Source: Arthrobacter sp. Soil763
Lineage (GTDB): Bacteria > Actinomycetota > Actinomycetes > Actinomycetales > Micrococcaceae
DNA length: 64,000 bases
NCBI RefSeq assembly: GCF_001428365.1
Contig: NZ_LMSH01000004.1
Coordinates: 148,296-212,295, forward strand
Direction: 5' to 3'
The position numbers and the translations under genes were made by a program. The notes under the pieces are model-generated. The model was given only the letters and a program-made list of their open reading frames with translations. It was not told the origin of the DNA and ran no database searches. Positions 1-9,204 of the stretch are shown here, in pieces. Every line of letters begins with the position of its first letter. Position 1 is the stretch's first letter.

Positions 1-1
1 G

Positions 2-670
2 ACCCTCGGCCTGCTCGACGCGGCCCGGTCCGTCGTCGCGGTCGAAATCGACCCGGTCCTCGCCGCGAAGCTTCCCGACACGGTCGCCCGCTGGCGCCCG
101 GACGCCGTCGGGGACTTCCACCTGGTCCTCGCCGACGCGATGAAGGTCACCGAACTCCCGGTGCAGCCGACGGCGCTGGTAGCCAATCTCCCGTACAACG
201 TCGCCGTGCCGGTCGTGCTGCACCTGCTGCAGCACTTCCCGGGCCTGCGCCACGGCCTGGTGATGGTGCAGGACGAGGTGGCCGACCGGCTCGCGGCCGG
301 CCCCGGCACGAAGACCTACGGCGTCCCGTCGGTCAAGGCCGCCTGGTACAGCGGGATGCGCAAGGCCGGCGTGATCGGGATGAACGTCTTCTGGCCGGCC
401 CCGAAAATCCACTCCGGACTGGTGGCCTTCACCCGCCGGGAACCGCCGGCCACCACGGCCAGCCGGGAAGAGGTGTTCGCCGTCATCGACGCGGCCTTCG
501 CCCAGCGCCGCAAGACCCTCCGGGCAGCGTTGGCCGGCTGGGCCGGCAGCGCCGCCGAGGCCGAACGCTGCCTCCGGGCCGCCGGCGTCGACCCGACGGC
601 CCGCGGTGAGGTGCTGGACGTTGCCGCGTTCGCCCGGATCGCCGAAGCCCACGCCAGGTCCGCGTCCTGA
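2..670 (+). CDS. rsmA: 16S rRNA dimethyladenosine transferase RsmA/KsgA (5' truncated by window)
   Basis: RsmA transfers four methyl groups from S-adenosylmethionine to two adjacent adenines in the 3' terminal helix of 16S rRNA, a late step in small-subunit assembly. The open frame runs from base 2 without a start, so the N-terminus with the glycine-rich SAM loop lies outside the window. What remains includes the acidic ribose-binding strand (VVAVEID, bases 35-55) and the NLPY catalytic motif near bases 185-196, followed by the C-terminal helical domain with the family-typical [13 protein letters not shown] stretch. The stop is 49 bases before ispE on the same strand, the usual actinobacterial rsmA-ispE order. 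Confidence 0.95.
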   Translation, partial: TLGLLDAARSVVAVEIDPVLAAKLPDTVARWRPDAVGDFHLVLADAMKVTELPVQPTALVANLPYNVAVPVVLHLLQHFPGLRHGLVMVQDEVADRLAAGPGTKTYGVPSVKAAWYSGMRKAGVIGMNVFWPAPKIHSGLVAFTRREPPATTASREEVFAVIDAAFAQRRKTLRAALAGWAGSAAEAERCLRAAGVDPTARGEVLDVAAFARIAEAHARSAS

Positions 671-719
671 CCGCCACCCTTGCTTGGAGCCTCAGCCTGC
701 CATGCCATAGCGTGGAGCC

Positions 720-1682
720 ATGAACGCAGTGAGAGGGCGCTTTTCGGCGAGGACTGTCCGGGTCAAGGCGCCGGGGAAGGTGAACGTCTCACTGGAGGTA
801 GGGCCGCTGCGTGCGGACGGCTACCACTCGGTGGCCAGCGTCTACCTGGCCGTGTCGCTCTACGAGGAAGTCGCCGCCACCAGCACGGACACCGGCCGGA
901 TCACCGTCAGCATCAGCCCGGCCAGCACCCTGGACCTTGACGGCGTCGACATCCCGCTCGACGAACGCAATCTGGCCTACAAGGCCGCGGCCATCATGGC
1001 GGACGTGTCAGAGCATTCCACCGGCGTCCACCTCGAAATCACCAAGCGCGTCCCGGTTGCCGGCGGGATGGGCGGCGGCTCGGCCGACGCGGCGGCCACC
1101 CTGCTGGCCTGCGACGCGCTGTGGAACAGCGGGCTCTCCCGCGACGAGCTGGCCCACCTGGCGGCCGAACTCGGCGCCGACGTGCCCTTCTCGCTGCTCG
1201 GCGGCACCGCCGTCGGCCTCGGGGTGGGGGATGAACTTTCCCCGGCGCTGGTCAAGGCCCAGACGGACTGGGTGCTGGTCACGGCAGATTTCGGGCTGTC
1301 CACACCGGAGGTTTTCCGCACCCTCGACCGCCTGCGCGCCGCTGAGGGTGCTGAGATCGAGGAACCCGCAGCGGTGGATCCGCGCGTCCTCGCCGCGCTG
1401 CTCGGCGGCGACGCCGACGCCCTCAGCCGGGTCCTGGTCAACGACCTGCAGCGGGCTTCGATTGAGCTGGCCCCCGGCCTGCGCGACGTGCTCGGCCTGG
1501 GGGAAGCCTGCGGCGCGATCGCCGGGATCGTCTCCGGCTCCGGCCCCACCGTGGCGTTGCTGGCCCACGGCCCGGCCGCGGCCGAGGGGCTCGCGGGGGA
1601 GCTGCGCCACCACGGCCTCGATGCCCAGGCGGTGCACGGCCCGGTGCACGGCGCGCGGATCATTTCCGATACGCTCCTTTAG
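720..1682 (+). CDS. ispE: 4-diphosphocytidyl-2-C-methyl-D-erythritol kinase
   Basis: IspE phosphorylates CDP-methylerythritol with ATP in the non-mevalonate isoprenoid pathway in the cytoplasm. The 320-residue protein is a normal-length GHMP kinase. It shows KAPGKVNVSLEV near residues 16-27, the ATP-binding motif PVAGGMGGGSADAA at 112-126, and LGADVPF at 151-157 with the catalytic aspartate. The C-terminal SGSGPTVALL motif is also present. The ATG at 720 puts the GHMP motif at its usual distance from the N-terminus. It sits between rsmA and an ABC-F gene, probably co-transcribed with rsmA. Confidence 0.96.
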   Translation: MNAVRGRFSARTVRVKAPGKVNVSLEVGPLRADGYHSVASVYLAVSLYEEVAATSTDTGRITVSISPASTLDLDGVDIPLDERNLAYKAAAIMADVSEHSTGVHLEITKRVPVAGGMGGGSADAAATLLACDALWNSGLSRDELAHLAAELGADVPFSLLGGTAVGLGVGDELSPALVKAQTDWVLVTADFGLSTPEVFRTLDRLRAAEGAEIEEPAAVDPRVLAALLGGDADALSRVLVNDLQRASIELAPGLRDVLGLGEACGAIAGIVSGSGPTVALLAHGPAAAEGLAGELRHHGLDAQAVHGPVHGARIISDTLL

Positions 1683-1764
1683 TAACTTTGACTGTATATA
1701 CGTCAGTTCACCGCGGGCCCCGAAGCGCCGGCCCGACCCATTTCATCTAGGAAAGCAGTTCCCA

Positions 1765-3594
1765 GTGGCACACCTGCTCGGCGGCGAGAACCTCACGGTT
1801 TCGTATGCAACCCGCACCGTCCTCGACGGCATCACCCTCGGCCTTGAAGAGGGTGACCGGATCGGCATGGTGGGCCGCAACGGCGACGGCAAATCGACCC
1901 TGATGCGGCTGCTGGCCATGCGCTCCACCCCGGACTCCGGCCGGGTCACCAAACGCGGCGACGTCAACATCGGCTACCTCGACCAGAGCGACGTGCTCGA
2001 CGGCGACCTCACCGTCGGGGCCGCGATCGTCGGCGACCAGGCCGACTACGAATGGGCCCGCAACCCCCGCATCCGCGAAATCATGGGCGGCCTGGTGTCC
2101 GACGTCGACTGGCACGCCAACGTCCACGCCCTCTCCGGCGGCCAGAAGCGCCGCGTCGCGCTGGCCAAGCTCCTGATCGAAGACCACGACGTCATCATGC
2201 TCGACGAGCCGACCAACCACCTCGACGTCGAAGGCGTCGCGTGGCTGGCCCGGCACCTGAAGACGCGCTGGCGGGCCAACCAGGGGGCCTTCCTCGTCGT
2301 CACCCACGACCGCTGGTTCCTCGATGAAGTCTGCAACAAGACCTGGGAAATCCACGACGGCATCATGGACCCGTTCGAGGGAGGCTACGCCGCCTACGTG
2401 CTGGCCCGCGCCGAGCGGGACCGGACGGCCGCCGTCGTCGAATCCAAACGGCAGCAGTTGGTCAAGAAGGAACTCGCCTGGCTGCGGCGCGGCGCCCCGG
2501 CCCGCACCGCCAAGCCCAAGTTCCGGATCGAGGCGGCCAACGCCCTGATCGCCGATGTCCCGGAGCCGCGCGACTCGACGGCTTTGAGCAAGATGGCCAC
2601 CGCCCGGCTCGGCAAGGATGTCCTGGACCTCGAGAATGTTTCGCTCGACTTCTTGGGCGGGGACGCCGGACGGAAGCTCTTCGACAACATCACGCTCCGG
2701 CTTGCCCCGGGCGAGCGGCTGGGCCTGGTCGGCGTCAACGGCGCCGGCAAGACCACCCTGCTGAAGCTCCTCAACGGCGAGATCCAGCCGACGTCCGGGA
2801 AGGTCAAGCGCGGCAAGACCGTCGTGACCGCGGTGCTCAGCCAGGAGGTCAAGGAGCTCGACGACGTCAAGGACCTGCGGGTCATCGAAGTGATCGAGCG
2901 CGAGAAGCGGTCCTTCAATGTCGGCGGCAAGGAGTTCACCGCCGGCCAGCTCGTGGAGCAGCTCGGTTTCACCAATGAGAAGCAGTGGACCCCGGTCAAG
3001 GACCTCTCCGGCGGGGAGCGCCGCCGGCTGCAGCTGCTGCGCCTGCTGGTGGGGGAGCCCAACGTCCTGATGCTCGACGAGCCCACCAACGACCTGGACA
3101 CCGACACCCTGGCCGCCGTCGAAGACGTGCTGGACGGCTGGCCGGGCACGCTTGTCGTGGTCAGCCACGACCGCTACCTGCTGGAACGCGTCACGGACCA
3201 CCAGATGGCGCTCCTTGGCGACGGCAAGATCCGCGCCCTCCCGCGTGGCGTGGACCAGTACCTGGAGCTGCGAGACGCTGCGCTGGCCGGATCCACCATC
3301 ACCGGCGGCGGAAACCCCGTCACGGCCGCCGGCGGCGGTTCGGCCCCCGCAGCAGCCGGGCCGTCCGAGGCTGAGAAGCGGGACGCCCGCAAGGCGAAGA
3401 ACCGCATCGACCGCCAGCTGGGCAAGCTCAAGCAGCAGGAAGACAAGATCCACGCCCAGATGACCGCCGGCGCCGGCGATGCCAGCAAGTTCGACGAACT
3501 GGCGGCCCTGAACACCAAGCTGCAGGAACTCGCCGCCGAACGCGAGGAACTGGAAATGGAGTGGCTGGAGGCCGCCGAGGTCCTCGGCGAGTAG
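1765..3594 (+). CDS. ABC-F family ATP-binding protein
   Basis: This is a soluble twin-ATPase of the ABC-F class, which acts on ribosomes (translation factors or antibiotic protection) rather than in transport. There are no membrane segments. First Walker A is GRNGDGKST near residues 37-45, with signature LSGGQKRR and Walker B MLDEPTNHLD. The second set is GVNGAGKTT near 325-335, LSGGERRR and MLDEPTNDLD. A charged coiled-coil tail fills the last 75 residues, as in Uup-like members. The GTG at 1765 has AGGAAAG about nine bases upstream, giving 609 residues. The open frame extends far upstream through ispE, but that part is antisense-style read-through of another frame. I cannot tell a housekeeping factor from a resistance type. 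Confidence 0.93.
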   Translation: MAHLLGGENLTVSYATRTVLDGITLGLEEGDRIGMVGRNGDGKSTLMRLLAMRSTPDSGRVTKRGDVNIGYLDQSDVLDGDLTVGAAIVGDQADYEWARNPRIREIMGGLVSDVDWHANVHALSGGQKRRVALAKLLIEDHDVIMLDEPTNHLDVEGVAWLARHLKTRWRANQGAFLVVTHDRWFLDEVCNKTWEIHDGIMDPFEGGYAAYVLARAERDRTAAVVESKRQQLVKKELAWLRRGAPARTAKPKFRIEAANALIADVPEPRDSTALSKMATARLGKDVLDLENVSLDFLGGDAGRKLFDNITLRLAPGERLGLVGVNGAGKTTLLKLLNGEIQPTSGKVKRGKTVVTAVLSQEVKELDDVKDLRVIEVIEREKRSFNVGGKEFTAGQLVEQLGFTNEKQWTPVKDLSGGERRRLQLLRLLVGEPNVLMLDEPTNDLDTDTLAAVEDVLDGWPGTLVVVSHDRYLLERVTDHQMALLGDGKIRALPRGVDQYLELRDAALAGSTITGGGNPVTAAGGGSAPAAAGPSEAEKRDARKAKNRIDRQLGKLKQQEDKIHAQMTAGAGDASKFDELAALNTKLQELAAEREELEMEWLEAAEVLGE

Positions 3595-3622
3595 CCGGCT
3601 CCGCCCGGGCGGCCACCTCCGG

Positions 3623-3716
3623 CGGGCAAGTCCTGTGGGTGGGCCGGGGACTGGGCAGAGTGCGTTATGCCCAATGTTCGCGGCAAGGGCTGGGCATGTC
3701 CGACGCCGGACGTGCT
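3623..3716. repeat. 94-bp direct repeat, copy 1
   Basis: First copy of an intergenic direct repeat whose second copy starts 114 bases later. By eye the copies differ at only three positions over 94 bases. Each contains an ATGCCCA / TGGGCAT inverted pair that could form a hairpin, and a GTCCGACGCCGGAC self-complementary stretch. It lies just downstream of the ABC-F stop codon. Confidence 0.9.
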
Positions 3717-3736
3717 TCCAACTCGGTGTGCCCCGA

Positions 3737-3830
3737 CGGGCATGTCCTGTGGGTGGGCCGGGGACTGGGCAGAGTGCGTTATGCCCAATGTTCGCGGCAC
3801 GGGCTGGGCATGTCCGACGCCGGACGGGCT
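3737..3830. repeat. 94-bp direct repeat, copy 2
   Basis: Second copy of the repeat at 3623-3716, with the same internal ATGCCCA / TGGGCAT pair and GTCCGACGCCGGAC element. It ends about 40 bases before the convergent TetR gene, so the repeat pair fills the space between two converging transcription units. Confidence 0.9.
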
Positions 3831-3868
3831 CCCGCCGCCCGGGCGGCCCGGCCCGGGCAGGGCACGCC

Positions 3869-4555
3869 CTACCCGTCGACCTGGAGCTCCGGGTCCTTGC
3901 GCAGCCCGGTGAGTCCGTTCCAAGCCAGGTTCACCAAGTGCGCGGCAACCTCGCGCTTGTCCGGGGTGCGGCTGTCCTGCCACCACTGGCCGGTCATCGC
4001 GACCATCCCCACCAGCATCTGCGCATACATCGCACCATCCGCGGCGCTGAAACCGCGGCGCGCAAACTCGTCGGCAAGGATGTACTCGACCCGTGCCGTC
4101 ACCTGGGACAGCAGCGAGGAGAAGGCGCCCTCGGGCTGGGAGGGCGGAGCGTCCCGCACCAGGATCCGGAAACCGTCGGTCCGGTCCTCGATGTAGCCCA
4201 GCAGCGCCAGTGCCGCCCGCTCCACCAGCACCCGAGGTTTGGCCTCCTCGGAGAGCGCGTCGTTGATCGCGCCGAGCAGGATCCGGAACTCGTGGTCCAC
4301 CACCTGGGTGTACAGGCCTTCCTTGGAGCCGAAGTGCTCATAGATCACCGGCTTTGAGACCCCGGCGGCGCCGGCGATTTCTTCGATGGTAGTGCCGTCC
4401 AGACCGCGCATGGCGAACAAGCCGCGGCCCACGCCGATCAGCTGCGCCCGGCGCTGGGCCCCGGTCATCCGGGCCCTCGGCAGCTGTCCTGCCGCCCGGC
4501 CCGGTCCGCCGGGAGGGAGGTCCGCCCTTCCGGACACGCCTGCGCTGTTGCTCAC
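3869..4555 (-). CDS. TetR/AcrR family transcriptional regulator
   Basis: The N-terminal half has a TetR helix-turn-helix: RRAQLIGVGRGLFAMRG, then TIEEIAGAAGVSKPVIYEHFGSKEGLY. The C-terminal ligand domain continues to residue 228 and contains LALLGYIEDRTDGFRILVRD. The effector and targets are unknown. I chose the GTG at 4555, giving VSNSAG as first residues. An in-frame ATG at 4468, preceded by GAGGG at good spacing, would give a shorter protein that still contains the whole DNA-binding domain. It is convergent with the ABC-F gene and diverges from tRNA-Gln. Confidence 0.88.
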   Translation of the reverse strand: MSNSAGVSGRADLPPGGPGRAAGQLPRARMTGAQRRAQLIGVGRGLFAMRGLDGTTIEEIAGAAGVSKPVIYEHFGSKEGLYTQVVDHEFRILLGAINDALSEEAKPRVLVERAALALLGYIEDRTDGFRILVRDAPPSQPEGAFSSLLSQVTARVEYILADEFARRGFSAADGAMYAQMLVGMVAMTGQWWQDSRTPDKREVAAHLVNLAWNGLTGLRKDPELQVDG

Positions 4556-4690
4556 AGCTCCATCATGCCCTACCGGCACCGCAGCCCGGCCGCAGCCCGG
4601 CCGCCAGCCGGCCGCCGTCCGGAGTCGCACGAGCCGCGGCGTTCGTGGCAGAATTGGCTCTTGTGCCACAGGCTAGACGCCGTGGCACGG

Positions 4691-4762
4691 TCCGCTCTGG
4701 TGTAATGGCAGCACCCCGGCCTTTGGAGCCGTGGAGTATAGGTTCGAGTCCTATGGGCGGAA
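4691..4762 (+). tRNA. tRNA-Gln (anticodon UUG)
   Basis: A full cloverleaf can be drawn. The acceptor stem pairs TCCGCTC with GGGCGGA, with one G-U pair. The D arm is GTGT/GCAC, the anticodon loop CTTTGGA gives UUG, and the T arm contains GGTTCGAGTCC. The anticodon stem has one unpaired end (C27-U43), which I take as tolerated. No CCA is encoded. The gene lies in the usual actinobacterial place just upstream of glmU. Confidence 0.93.
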
Positions 4763-4981
4763 CTGGCCCGGCGGCCCGCCCGCCGGATCCGGCCTCGTGG
4801 ACGCATGCGGAGGAACCGGACCGCGGCCGTCCAGTAGGATGAAGAGGATGCCGCGACCGGTACGCGGTCCGGCGCGGCCGCGCGGAGCCGGCAACGAGGT
4901 GGACCACCTGGCTGTCGCCCCGGGTCAACCGAGATCGAACAGCGGCACCGAACCAGGCCGCTGAGCAAGGAGAGCCCGTAC

Positions 4982-6466
4982 GTGAGCCCCGAGAAGACCG
5001 GCCCCGCGGCCGTCATCGTCCTAGCTGCAGGCGCCGGTACCCGGATGAAGTCCCGTACCCCCAAAATCCTCCACGAGATCGGCGGCCGCTCGCTCGTCGG
5101 CCACGCGCTCAACGCCGCCCGGGCCCTCGCCCCGCGGGAGCTGGCCCTGGTCGTCCGGCACGAACGCGACCTGGTCGCCGGGCATATCGCCGAGATCGAC
5201 CCGCAGGCCCTGATCGTGGACCAGGACGAGGTGCCCGGCACCGGCCGCGCCGTCGAAGCCGCCCTCGACGCCCTCGACGCCCGGCACCCCGACGGCCCGC
5301 TGGCCGGAACCGTCGTCGTCACCTACGGCGACGTGCCGCTGCTCACCGGCGAGCTGCTCGCCGAACTGGTCGCCGCCCACGAAGCGGACCGCAACGCCGT
5401 CACCGTGCTCACCGCCGTTCTCGACGACGCCACCGGGTACGGCCGCATCCTGCGCGGCACCGACGGGACCGTCACCGGCATCCGGGAGCACAAGGACGCC
5501 AGCGACGACGAACGCGCCATCCGGGAAATCAACTCGGGCATCTACGCCTTCGACGCCGCCGTGCTGCGGGACGCGCTGGCGCAGGTCACCACCGACAACG
5601 CCCAGGGCGAGAAGTACCTCACCGACGTCCTGGCCCTGGCCCGCGCCGCCGGCGGCCGGGTCGCCGCCGTCGTGACCGAGGACCGCTGGCAGGTCGAGGG
5701 GGCCAACGACCGGGTCCAGCTCTCCGCCCTCGGCGCCGAACACAACCGGCGCACCGTCGAGGCCTGGATGCGGGCCGGCGTCACCGTCGTCGATCCCGCC
5801 ACCACCTGGATCGACGCCACCGTCACGCTCGACGAGGACGTCCGCCTGCTGCCGAACACCCAGCTGCACGGCACCACCACGGTGGCGCGCGACGCCGTCG
5901 TCGGCCCCGACACCACCCTGACCGACGTGCAGGTGGGGGAGGGCGCCAAGGTCATCCGCACCCACGGCTCCGGCTCGGTCATCGGCGCAAACGCCAGCGT
6001 CGGGCCCTTCACCTACCTGCGCCCGGGTACCGTCCTGGGCGAAACCGGCAAGATCGGTGCGTTCTACGAAACCAAGAACGTCACCATCGGCCGCGGCTCC
6101 AAGCTGTCCCACCTCGGCTACGCGGGCGACGCGGAAATCGGCGAGGACACCAACATCGGCTGCGGAAACATCACCGCCAACTACGACGGCGAGAAGAAGC
6201 ACCGGACCATCATCGGCTCCGGCGTCCGCACCGGCTCCAACACCGTCTTCGTCGCCCCCGTCCAGATCGGCGACGGCGCCTACAGCGGCGCCGGCGCCGT
6301 AATCCGCAACGACGTTCCCGCGGGCGCCCTGGCCCTGTCGCTGGCCAAGCAGCGCAACTCCGAGGGCTGGGTCGTCTCGCACCGCCCGGGCTCCATCTCC
6401 GCGGCGCTGGCCGAGGCCGCCGCCCCCACAGCTTCCAGTACTCCGGCATCGACAGAAGAGGGCTAG
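4982..6466 (+). CDS. glmU: Bifunctional UDP-N-acetylglucosamine pyrophosphorylase / glucosamine-1-phosphate N-acetyltransferase
   Basis: GlmU acetylates glucosamine-1-phosphate and then uridylylates it, making UDP-GlcNAc for peptidoglycan and other glycans. The 494-residue protein has the pyrophosphorylase signature LAAGAGTRMKS at residues 14-24, GDVPLLTGE near 118, and YLTDVLALA. The C-terminal left-handed beta-helix contains GPFTYLRPGT, YAGDAEIGEDTNIGCGNITANYDG and the acetyltransferase tail. The GTG start at 4982 follows AAGGAGAG about eight bases upstream. Only five bases separate its stop from prs, so the two form an operon linking cell-wall sugar and PRPP synthesis. Confidence 0.97.
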   Translation: MSPEKTGPAAVIVLAAGAGTRMKSRTPKILHEIGGRSLVGHALNAARALAPRELALVVRHERDLVAGHIAEIDPQALIVDQDEVPGTGRAVEAALDALDARHPDGPLAGTVVVTYGDVPLLTGELLAELVAAHEADRNAVTVLTAVLDDATGYGRILRGTDGTVTGIREHKDASDDERAIREINSGIYAFDAAVLRDALAQVTTDNAQGEKYLTDVLALARAAGGRVAAVVTEDRWQVEGANDRVQLSALGAEHNRRTVEAWMRAGVTVVDPATTWIDATVTLDEDVRLLPNTQLHGTTTVARDAVVGPDTTLTDVQVGEGAKVIRTHGSGSVIGANASVGPFTYLRPGTVLGETGKIGAFYETKNVTIGRGSKLSHLGYAGDAEIGEDTNIGCGNITANYDGEKKHRTIIGSGVRTGSNTVFVAPVQIGDGAYSGAGAVIRNDVPAGALALSLAKQRNSEGWVVSHRPGSISAALAEAAAPTASSTPASTEEG

Positions 6467-6471
6467 CAATC

Positions 6472-7452
6472 ATGAGCGAAATTACGGCACACGGCGAAAA
6501 GAAGCTGGTGCTCGCCGCGGGGCGCGCGCACCCCGAACTGGCGCGCGAGATCGCCAAGGAGCTGGGAACCGAGCTGCTGCCGCTGGATGCCTATGACTTC
6601 GCCAACGGCGAGATCTACGTCCGGGCCGGCGAAAGCGTCCGCGGCACCGACGCCTTTGTGATCCAGGCGCACCCGGCACCGCTGAACAACTGGCTCATGG
6701 AGCAGCTGATCATGATCGATTCGCTCAAGCGGGCCTCCGCCAAGCGCATCACCGTGGTCTCTCCCTTCTACCCCTACGCCCGCCAGGACAAGAAGGGCCG
6801 CGGCCGCGAACCCATCTCGGCCCGCCTCGTCGCGGACCTGTACAAGACCGCCGGCGCCGACCGCATCATGAGCGTGGACCTGCACACCTCACAGATCCAG
6901 GGCTTCTTCGACGGTCCCGTGGACCACCTGATGGCGATCCCGCTGCTCGCCGACTACATCCGCACCCGCGTCGGCTCGGACAACGTCACCGTCGTGTCGC
7001 CGGACACCGGCCGTGTCCGGGTCGCCGAGCAGTGGGCCGAACGCCTCGGCGGTGCGCCGCTGGCCTTCGTCCACAAGAGCCGCGACCTGACCGTGCCGAA
7101 CCAGGCCGTCTCGAAGACCGTCGTCGGCCAGATTGAGGGCCGTACCTGCGTGCTGATCGACGACATGATCGACACCGGCGGAACCATCTCCGGCGCCGTC
7201 CAGGTGCTGAAGAACGCCGGCGCCAAGGACGTCATCATCGCGGCCACCCACGCCGTGTTCTCCGACCCCGCCGCGCAGCGCCTGGCCGAGTCCGGCGCCC
7301 GCGAGGTCGTAGTCACCAACACCCTGCCGATCGCCGCGAACAAGCGCTTCCCGCAGCTGACCGTGCTCTCGATCGCGCCGCTGATTGCCCGGGCCATCCG
7401 CGAAGTGTTCGACGACGGTTCGGTCACCAGCCTCTTCGACGGCAACGCCTAA
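6472..7452 (+). CDS. prs: Ribose-phosphate pyrophosphokinase (PRPP synthetase)
   Basis: Prs makes 5-phosphoribosyl-1-pyrophosphate from ribose-5-phosphate and ATP, feeding purine, pyrimidine, histidine, tryptophan and NAD synthesis. The 326-residue length is typical of class I enzymes. Visible motifs include the flexible loop KKGRGREPISARLVADL, the metal site VDLHTSQIQGFFDGPVDHL and the PRPP loop VLIDDMIDTGGT. The ATG lies five bases after the glmU stop, with GAGGG upstream inside the end of glmU, which suggests translational coupling. Confidence 0.97.
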   Translation: MSEITAHGEKKLVLAAGRAHPELAREIAKELGTELLPLDAYDFANGEIYVRAGESVRGTDAFVIQAHPAPLNNWLMEQLIMIDSLKRASAKRITVVSPFYPYARQDKKGRGREPISARLVADLYKTAGADRIMSVDLHTSQIQGFFDGPVDHLMAIPLLADYIRTRVGSDNVTVVSPDTGRVRVAEQWAERLGGAPLAFVHKSRDLTVPNQAVSKTVVGQIEGRTCVLIDDMIDTGGTISGAVQVLKNAGAKDVIIAATHAVFSDPAAQRLAESGAREVVVTNTLPIAANKRFPQLTVLSIAPLIARAIREVFDDGSVTSLFDGNA

Positions 7453-7521
7453 CCGGCTTCACCGCCGCAGCGTCCGGCGCCGCCGGAACTCCGGCGTCCG
7501 GGACCCCGGCCTCTGGCGCCG

Positions 7522-7556
7522 GTGCCGGGCCCCGTTTTCGCGACGGGGCCCGGCAC
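7522..7556 (+). terminator. Hairpin terminator after prs
   Basis: A perfect 14-bp stem (GTGCCGGGCCCCGT with its complement) surrounds a seven-base loop. There is no long T tract after it, as is common for actinobacterial terminators. It closes the glmU-prs unit. Confidence 0.75.
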
Positions 7557-7747
7557 TGCTAGACTCGAGGGCGATACCTTGGCGAGGGAGAGCGCCGGCG
7601 GGCCGCGTGAGCGAACTCCGCCGAACTGCTGGTCTCCGTTATCGACTGGGTCTGAATCTCCTTCTGAAGGGCGGCCATGCCGCCCGGCGTTGAAGGTCGC
7701 TGACAGACCTCCGCCCTTGCTACACCGATCACCCACAGGAGATATCC

Positions 7748-8371
7748 ATGTCTGAGCAGAAGCTCGCAGCAGAAGTACGCACCGAATTCGGCAAGGGCTT
7801 CGCCCGCCGCGCCCGCATGGCCGGCCGCATCCCCGCCGTCATCTACGGCCACGGCGCCGAGCCGGTCCACATCACCCTCCCGGCCAAGGCCACGACGCTC
7901 GCGGTCCGCACGGCCAACGCCCTGCTGTCCCTGGACATCGACGGCGAAGAGCGCCTCGCCCTGGTCAAGGACATCCAGCGCAACCCGATCAAGCAGATCG
8001 TCGAGCACATCGACCTGCTGACCGTCCGCAAGGGCGAAAAGGTCACCGTCGACGTGCCTGTCCACGTCACCGGCGAGGTCGCCCCGGGCAACGTACACAA
8101 CCTGGAGACGACCACCATCTCGCTCGAAGCCGAGGCCACCCACCTGCCGACCGCCGTCGAGGTCAGCGTCGAAGGCCGCGCCGCCGGCGAGCACATCCAC
8201 GCCTCCGACGTCGTGCTGCCCAAGGGCACCGTCCTGCTGGCCGACGCCGACGCCCTGGTCGTCAACGTTTCCGAGGCCGTCGAGATCGTCGAGGAAGAAG
8301 AGACCGCGGAAGAGGCCGCTCCGGCCGAAGGCGCGGAAGCCGAAGAGCAGTCCGAGGCTGCTGCCGAGTAA
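7748..8371 (+). CDS. rplY: 50S ribosomal protein L25 / general stress protein Ctc
   Basis: This is the 207-residue CTC form of L25, which binds 5S rRNA in the large subunit. The N-terminal L25 domain begins LAAEVRTEFGKGFARRARMAGRIPAVIYGHG. The second beta domain ends near residue 175. A very acidic, alanine-rich tail follows, as expected for the long CTC type. The ATG has AGGAGATATCC directly upstream. About 190 bases separate it from the preceding terminator, so a structured leader is possible; a GGGCGGC-CAT-GCCGCCC hairpin is visible at 7669-7685. Confidence 0.95.
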   Translation: MSEQKLAAEVRTEFGKGFARRARMAGRIPAVIYGHGAEPVHITLPAKATTLAVRTANALLSLDIDGEERLALVKDIQRNPIKQIVEHIDLLTVRKGEKVTVDVPVHVTGEVAPGNVHNLETTTISLEAEATHLPTAVEVSVEGRAAGEHIHASDVVLPKGTVLLADADALVVNVSEAVEIVEEEETAEEAAPAEGAEAEEQSEAAAE

Positions 8372-8387
8372 TTCCGGCAAATCCTCC

Positions 8388-8418
8388 GGCGGCCGGGTCC
8401 CAGTGGGGCCCGGCCGCC
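8388..8418 (+). terminator. Hairpin terminator after rplY
   Basis: A 14-bp stem (GGCGGCCGGGTCCC against GGGGCCCGGCCGCC, one G-U pair) with a three-base loop lies 17 bases after the rplY stop. Confidence 0.65.
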
Positions 8419-8473
8419 GTCGTCTCCGCCCGGCCCGCCCCCGGCCCGGCGCCCTGCCCCGAAGGATGGACCC

Positions 8474-9061
8474 ATGACCGATACCTGGCTGATCGTAGGC
8501 CTCGGCAACCCGGGCGCCGAATACGCCCACAACCGGCACAACGTCGGCCAGATGGTGCTGGACGAACTCGCGCAGCGGGTGGGCGGCAGCTTCAAGTCAC
8601 ACAAGTCCCGTGCCCAGGTCCTCGAGGGCCGGCTGGGAATCGGCGGGCCGCGGGTCGTGCTGGCCAAGCCGTTGAGCTACATGAACGTCTCCGGCGGCCC
8701 GGTCTCCGCGCTGGCAAAGTTCTACGGCATCGAGCCGGACCGCGTGGTCGCCGTGCACGATGAAATCGACATTCCTTTTAATACGGTCAAACTTAAGCTC
8801 GGCGGCGGCGAAGGCGGCCACAACGGCCTGCGTGACATCTCCAAGGCGCTGGCGACCAAGGACTACCTGCGTGTCCGCGTGGGCGTCGGCCGGCCGCCGG
8901 GGCGGATGGACACCGCCGACTTCGTGCTGCGCGACTTCGCCGCGGCGGAAAAGAAGGAGCTGCCGTTCCTGATTGACGACGCCGCCGACGCCGTCGAGGC
9001 CCTGCTGCGCGACGGACTGCAGGCCGCCCAGCAGAAGTTCCACCCCGCGAAGGCCGAGTAA
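8474..9061 (+). CDS. pth: Peptidyl-tRNA hydrolase
   Basis: Pth releases tRNA from peptidyl-tRNAs that drop off ribosomes. The 195-residue protein carries the expected motifs: [20 protein letters not shown] with the catalytic histidine near residue 20, [13 protein letters not shown], and [15 protein letters not shown]. The ATG follows GAAGGATGGACCC. The rplY-pth order is common in bacteria. It is the last housekeeping gene before the LAL regulator cluster. Confidence 0.97.
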   Translation: MTDTWLIVGLGNPGAEYAHNRHNVGQMVLDELAQRVGGSFKSHKSRAQVLEGRLGIGGPRVVLAKPLSYMNVSGGPVSALAKFYGIEPDRVVAVHDEIDIPFNTVKLKLGGGEGGHNGLRDISKALATKDYLRVRVGVGRPPGRMDTADFVLRDFAAAEKKELPFLIDDAADAVEALLRDGLQAAQQKFHPAKAE

Positions 9062-9098
9062 CCCAGAGTATTTCCAGTCATTTTCCTTTCCAACCGCA

Positions 9099-9156
9099 CT
9101 ACTCGGCCGTTATGCTCTGTCTACTTGTCCGGGGGAGGGGTTACCCTACTTCTGGA
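9099..9156 (+). promoter_or_regulatory. Three CTACTYG-type motifs upstream of LAL regulator 1
   Basis: The 143-base gap before the first LAL gene contains CTACTCGGCCG (9099-9109), CTACTTGTCCG (9121-9131) and a weaker CTACTTCTGGA (9146-9156), all on the plus strand. Near-identical words occur in the other two non-coding stretches around the cluster. Their position just upstream of the start at 9205 suggests an operator array. This is inference from recurrence only. Confidence 0.4.
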
Positions 9157-9204
9157 TGGACGGTCCTGGGGTTGCCGTCCGCGAAGCGGTGCGAAGGAAA
9201 CTTG

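Noticed and set aside
1747..3453. A 568-codon minus-strand open frame opposite the ABC-F gene
   Set aside because: Shadow of a clearly recognisable gene; no domains and no ribosome-binding site.
3623..3830. Insertion sequence ends
   Set aside because: The copies are direct rather than inverted, no transposase frame lies between them, and no target duplication is visible.
4645..4842. A short open frame across the tRNA-Gln gene
   Set aside because: The sequence is fully explained by the tRNA cloverleaf and its flanks.
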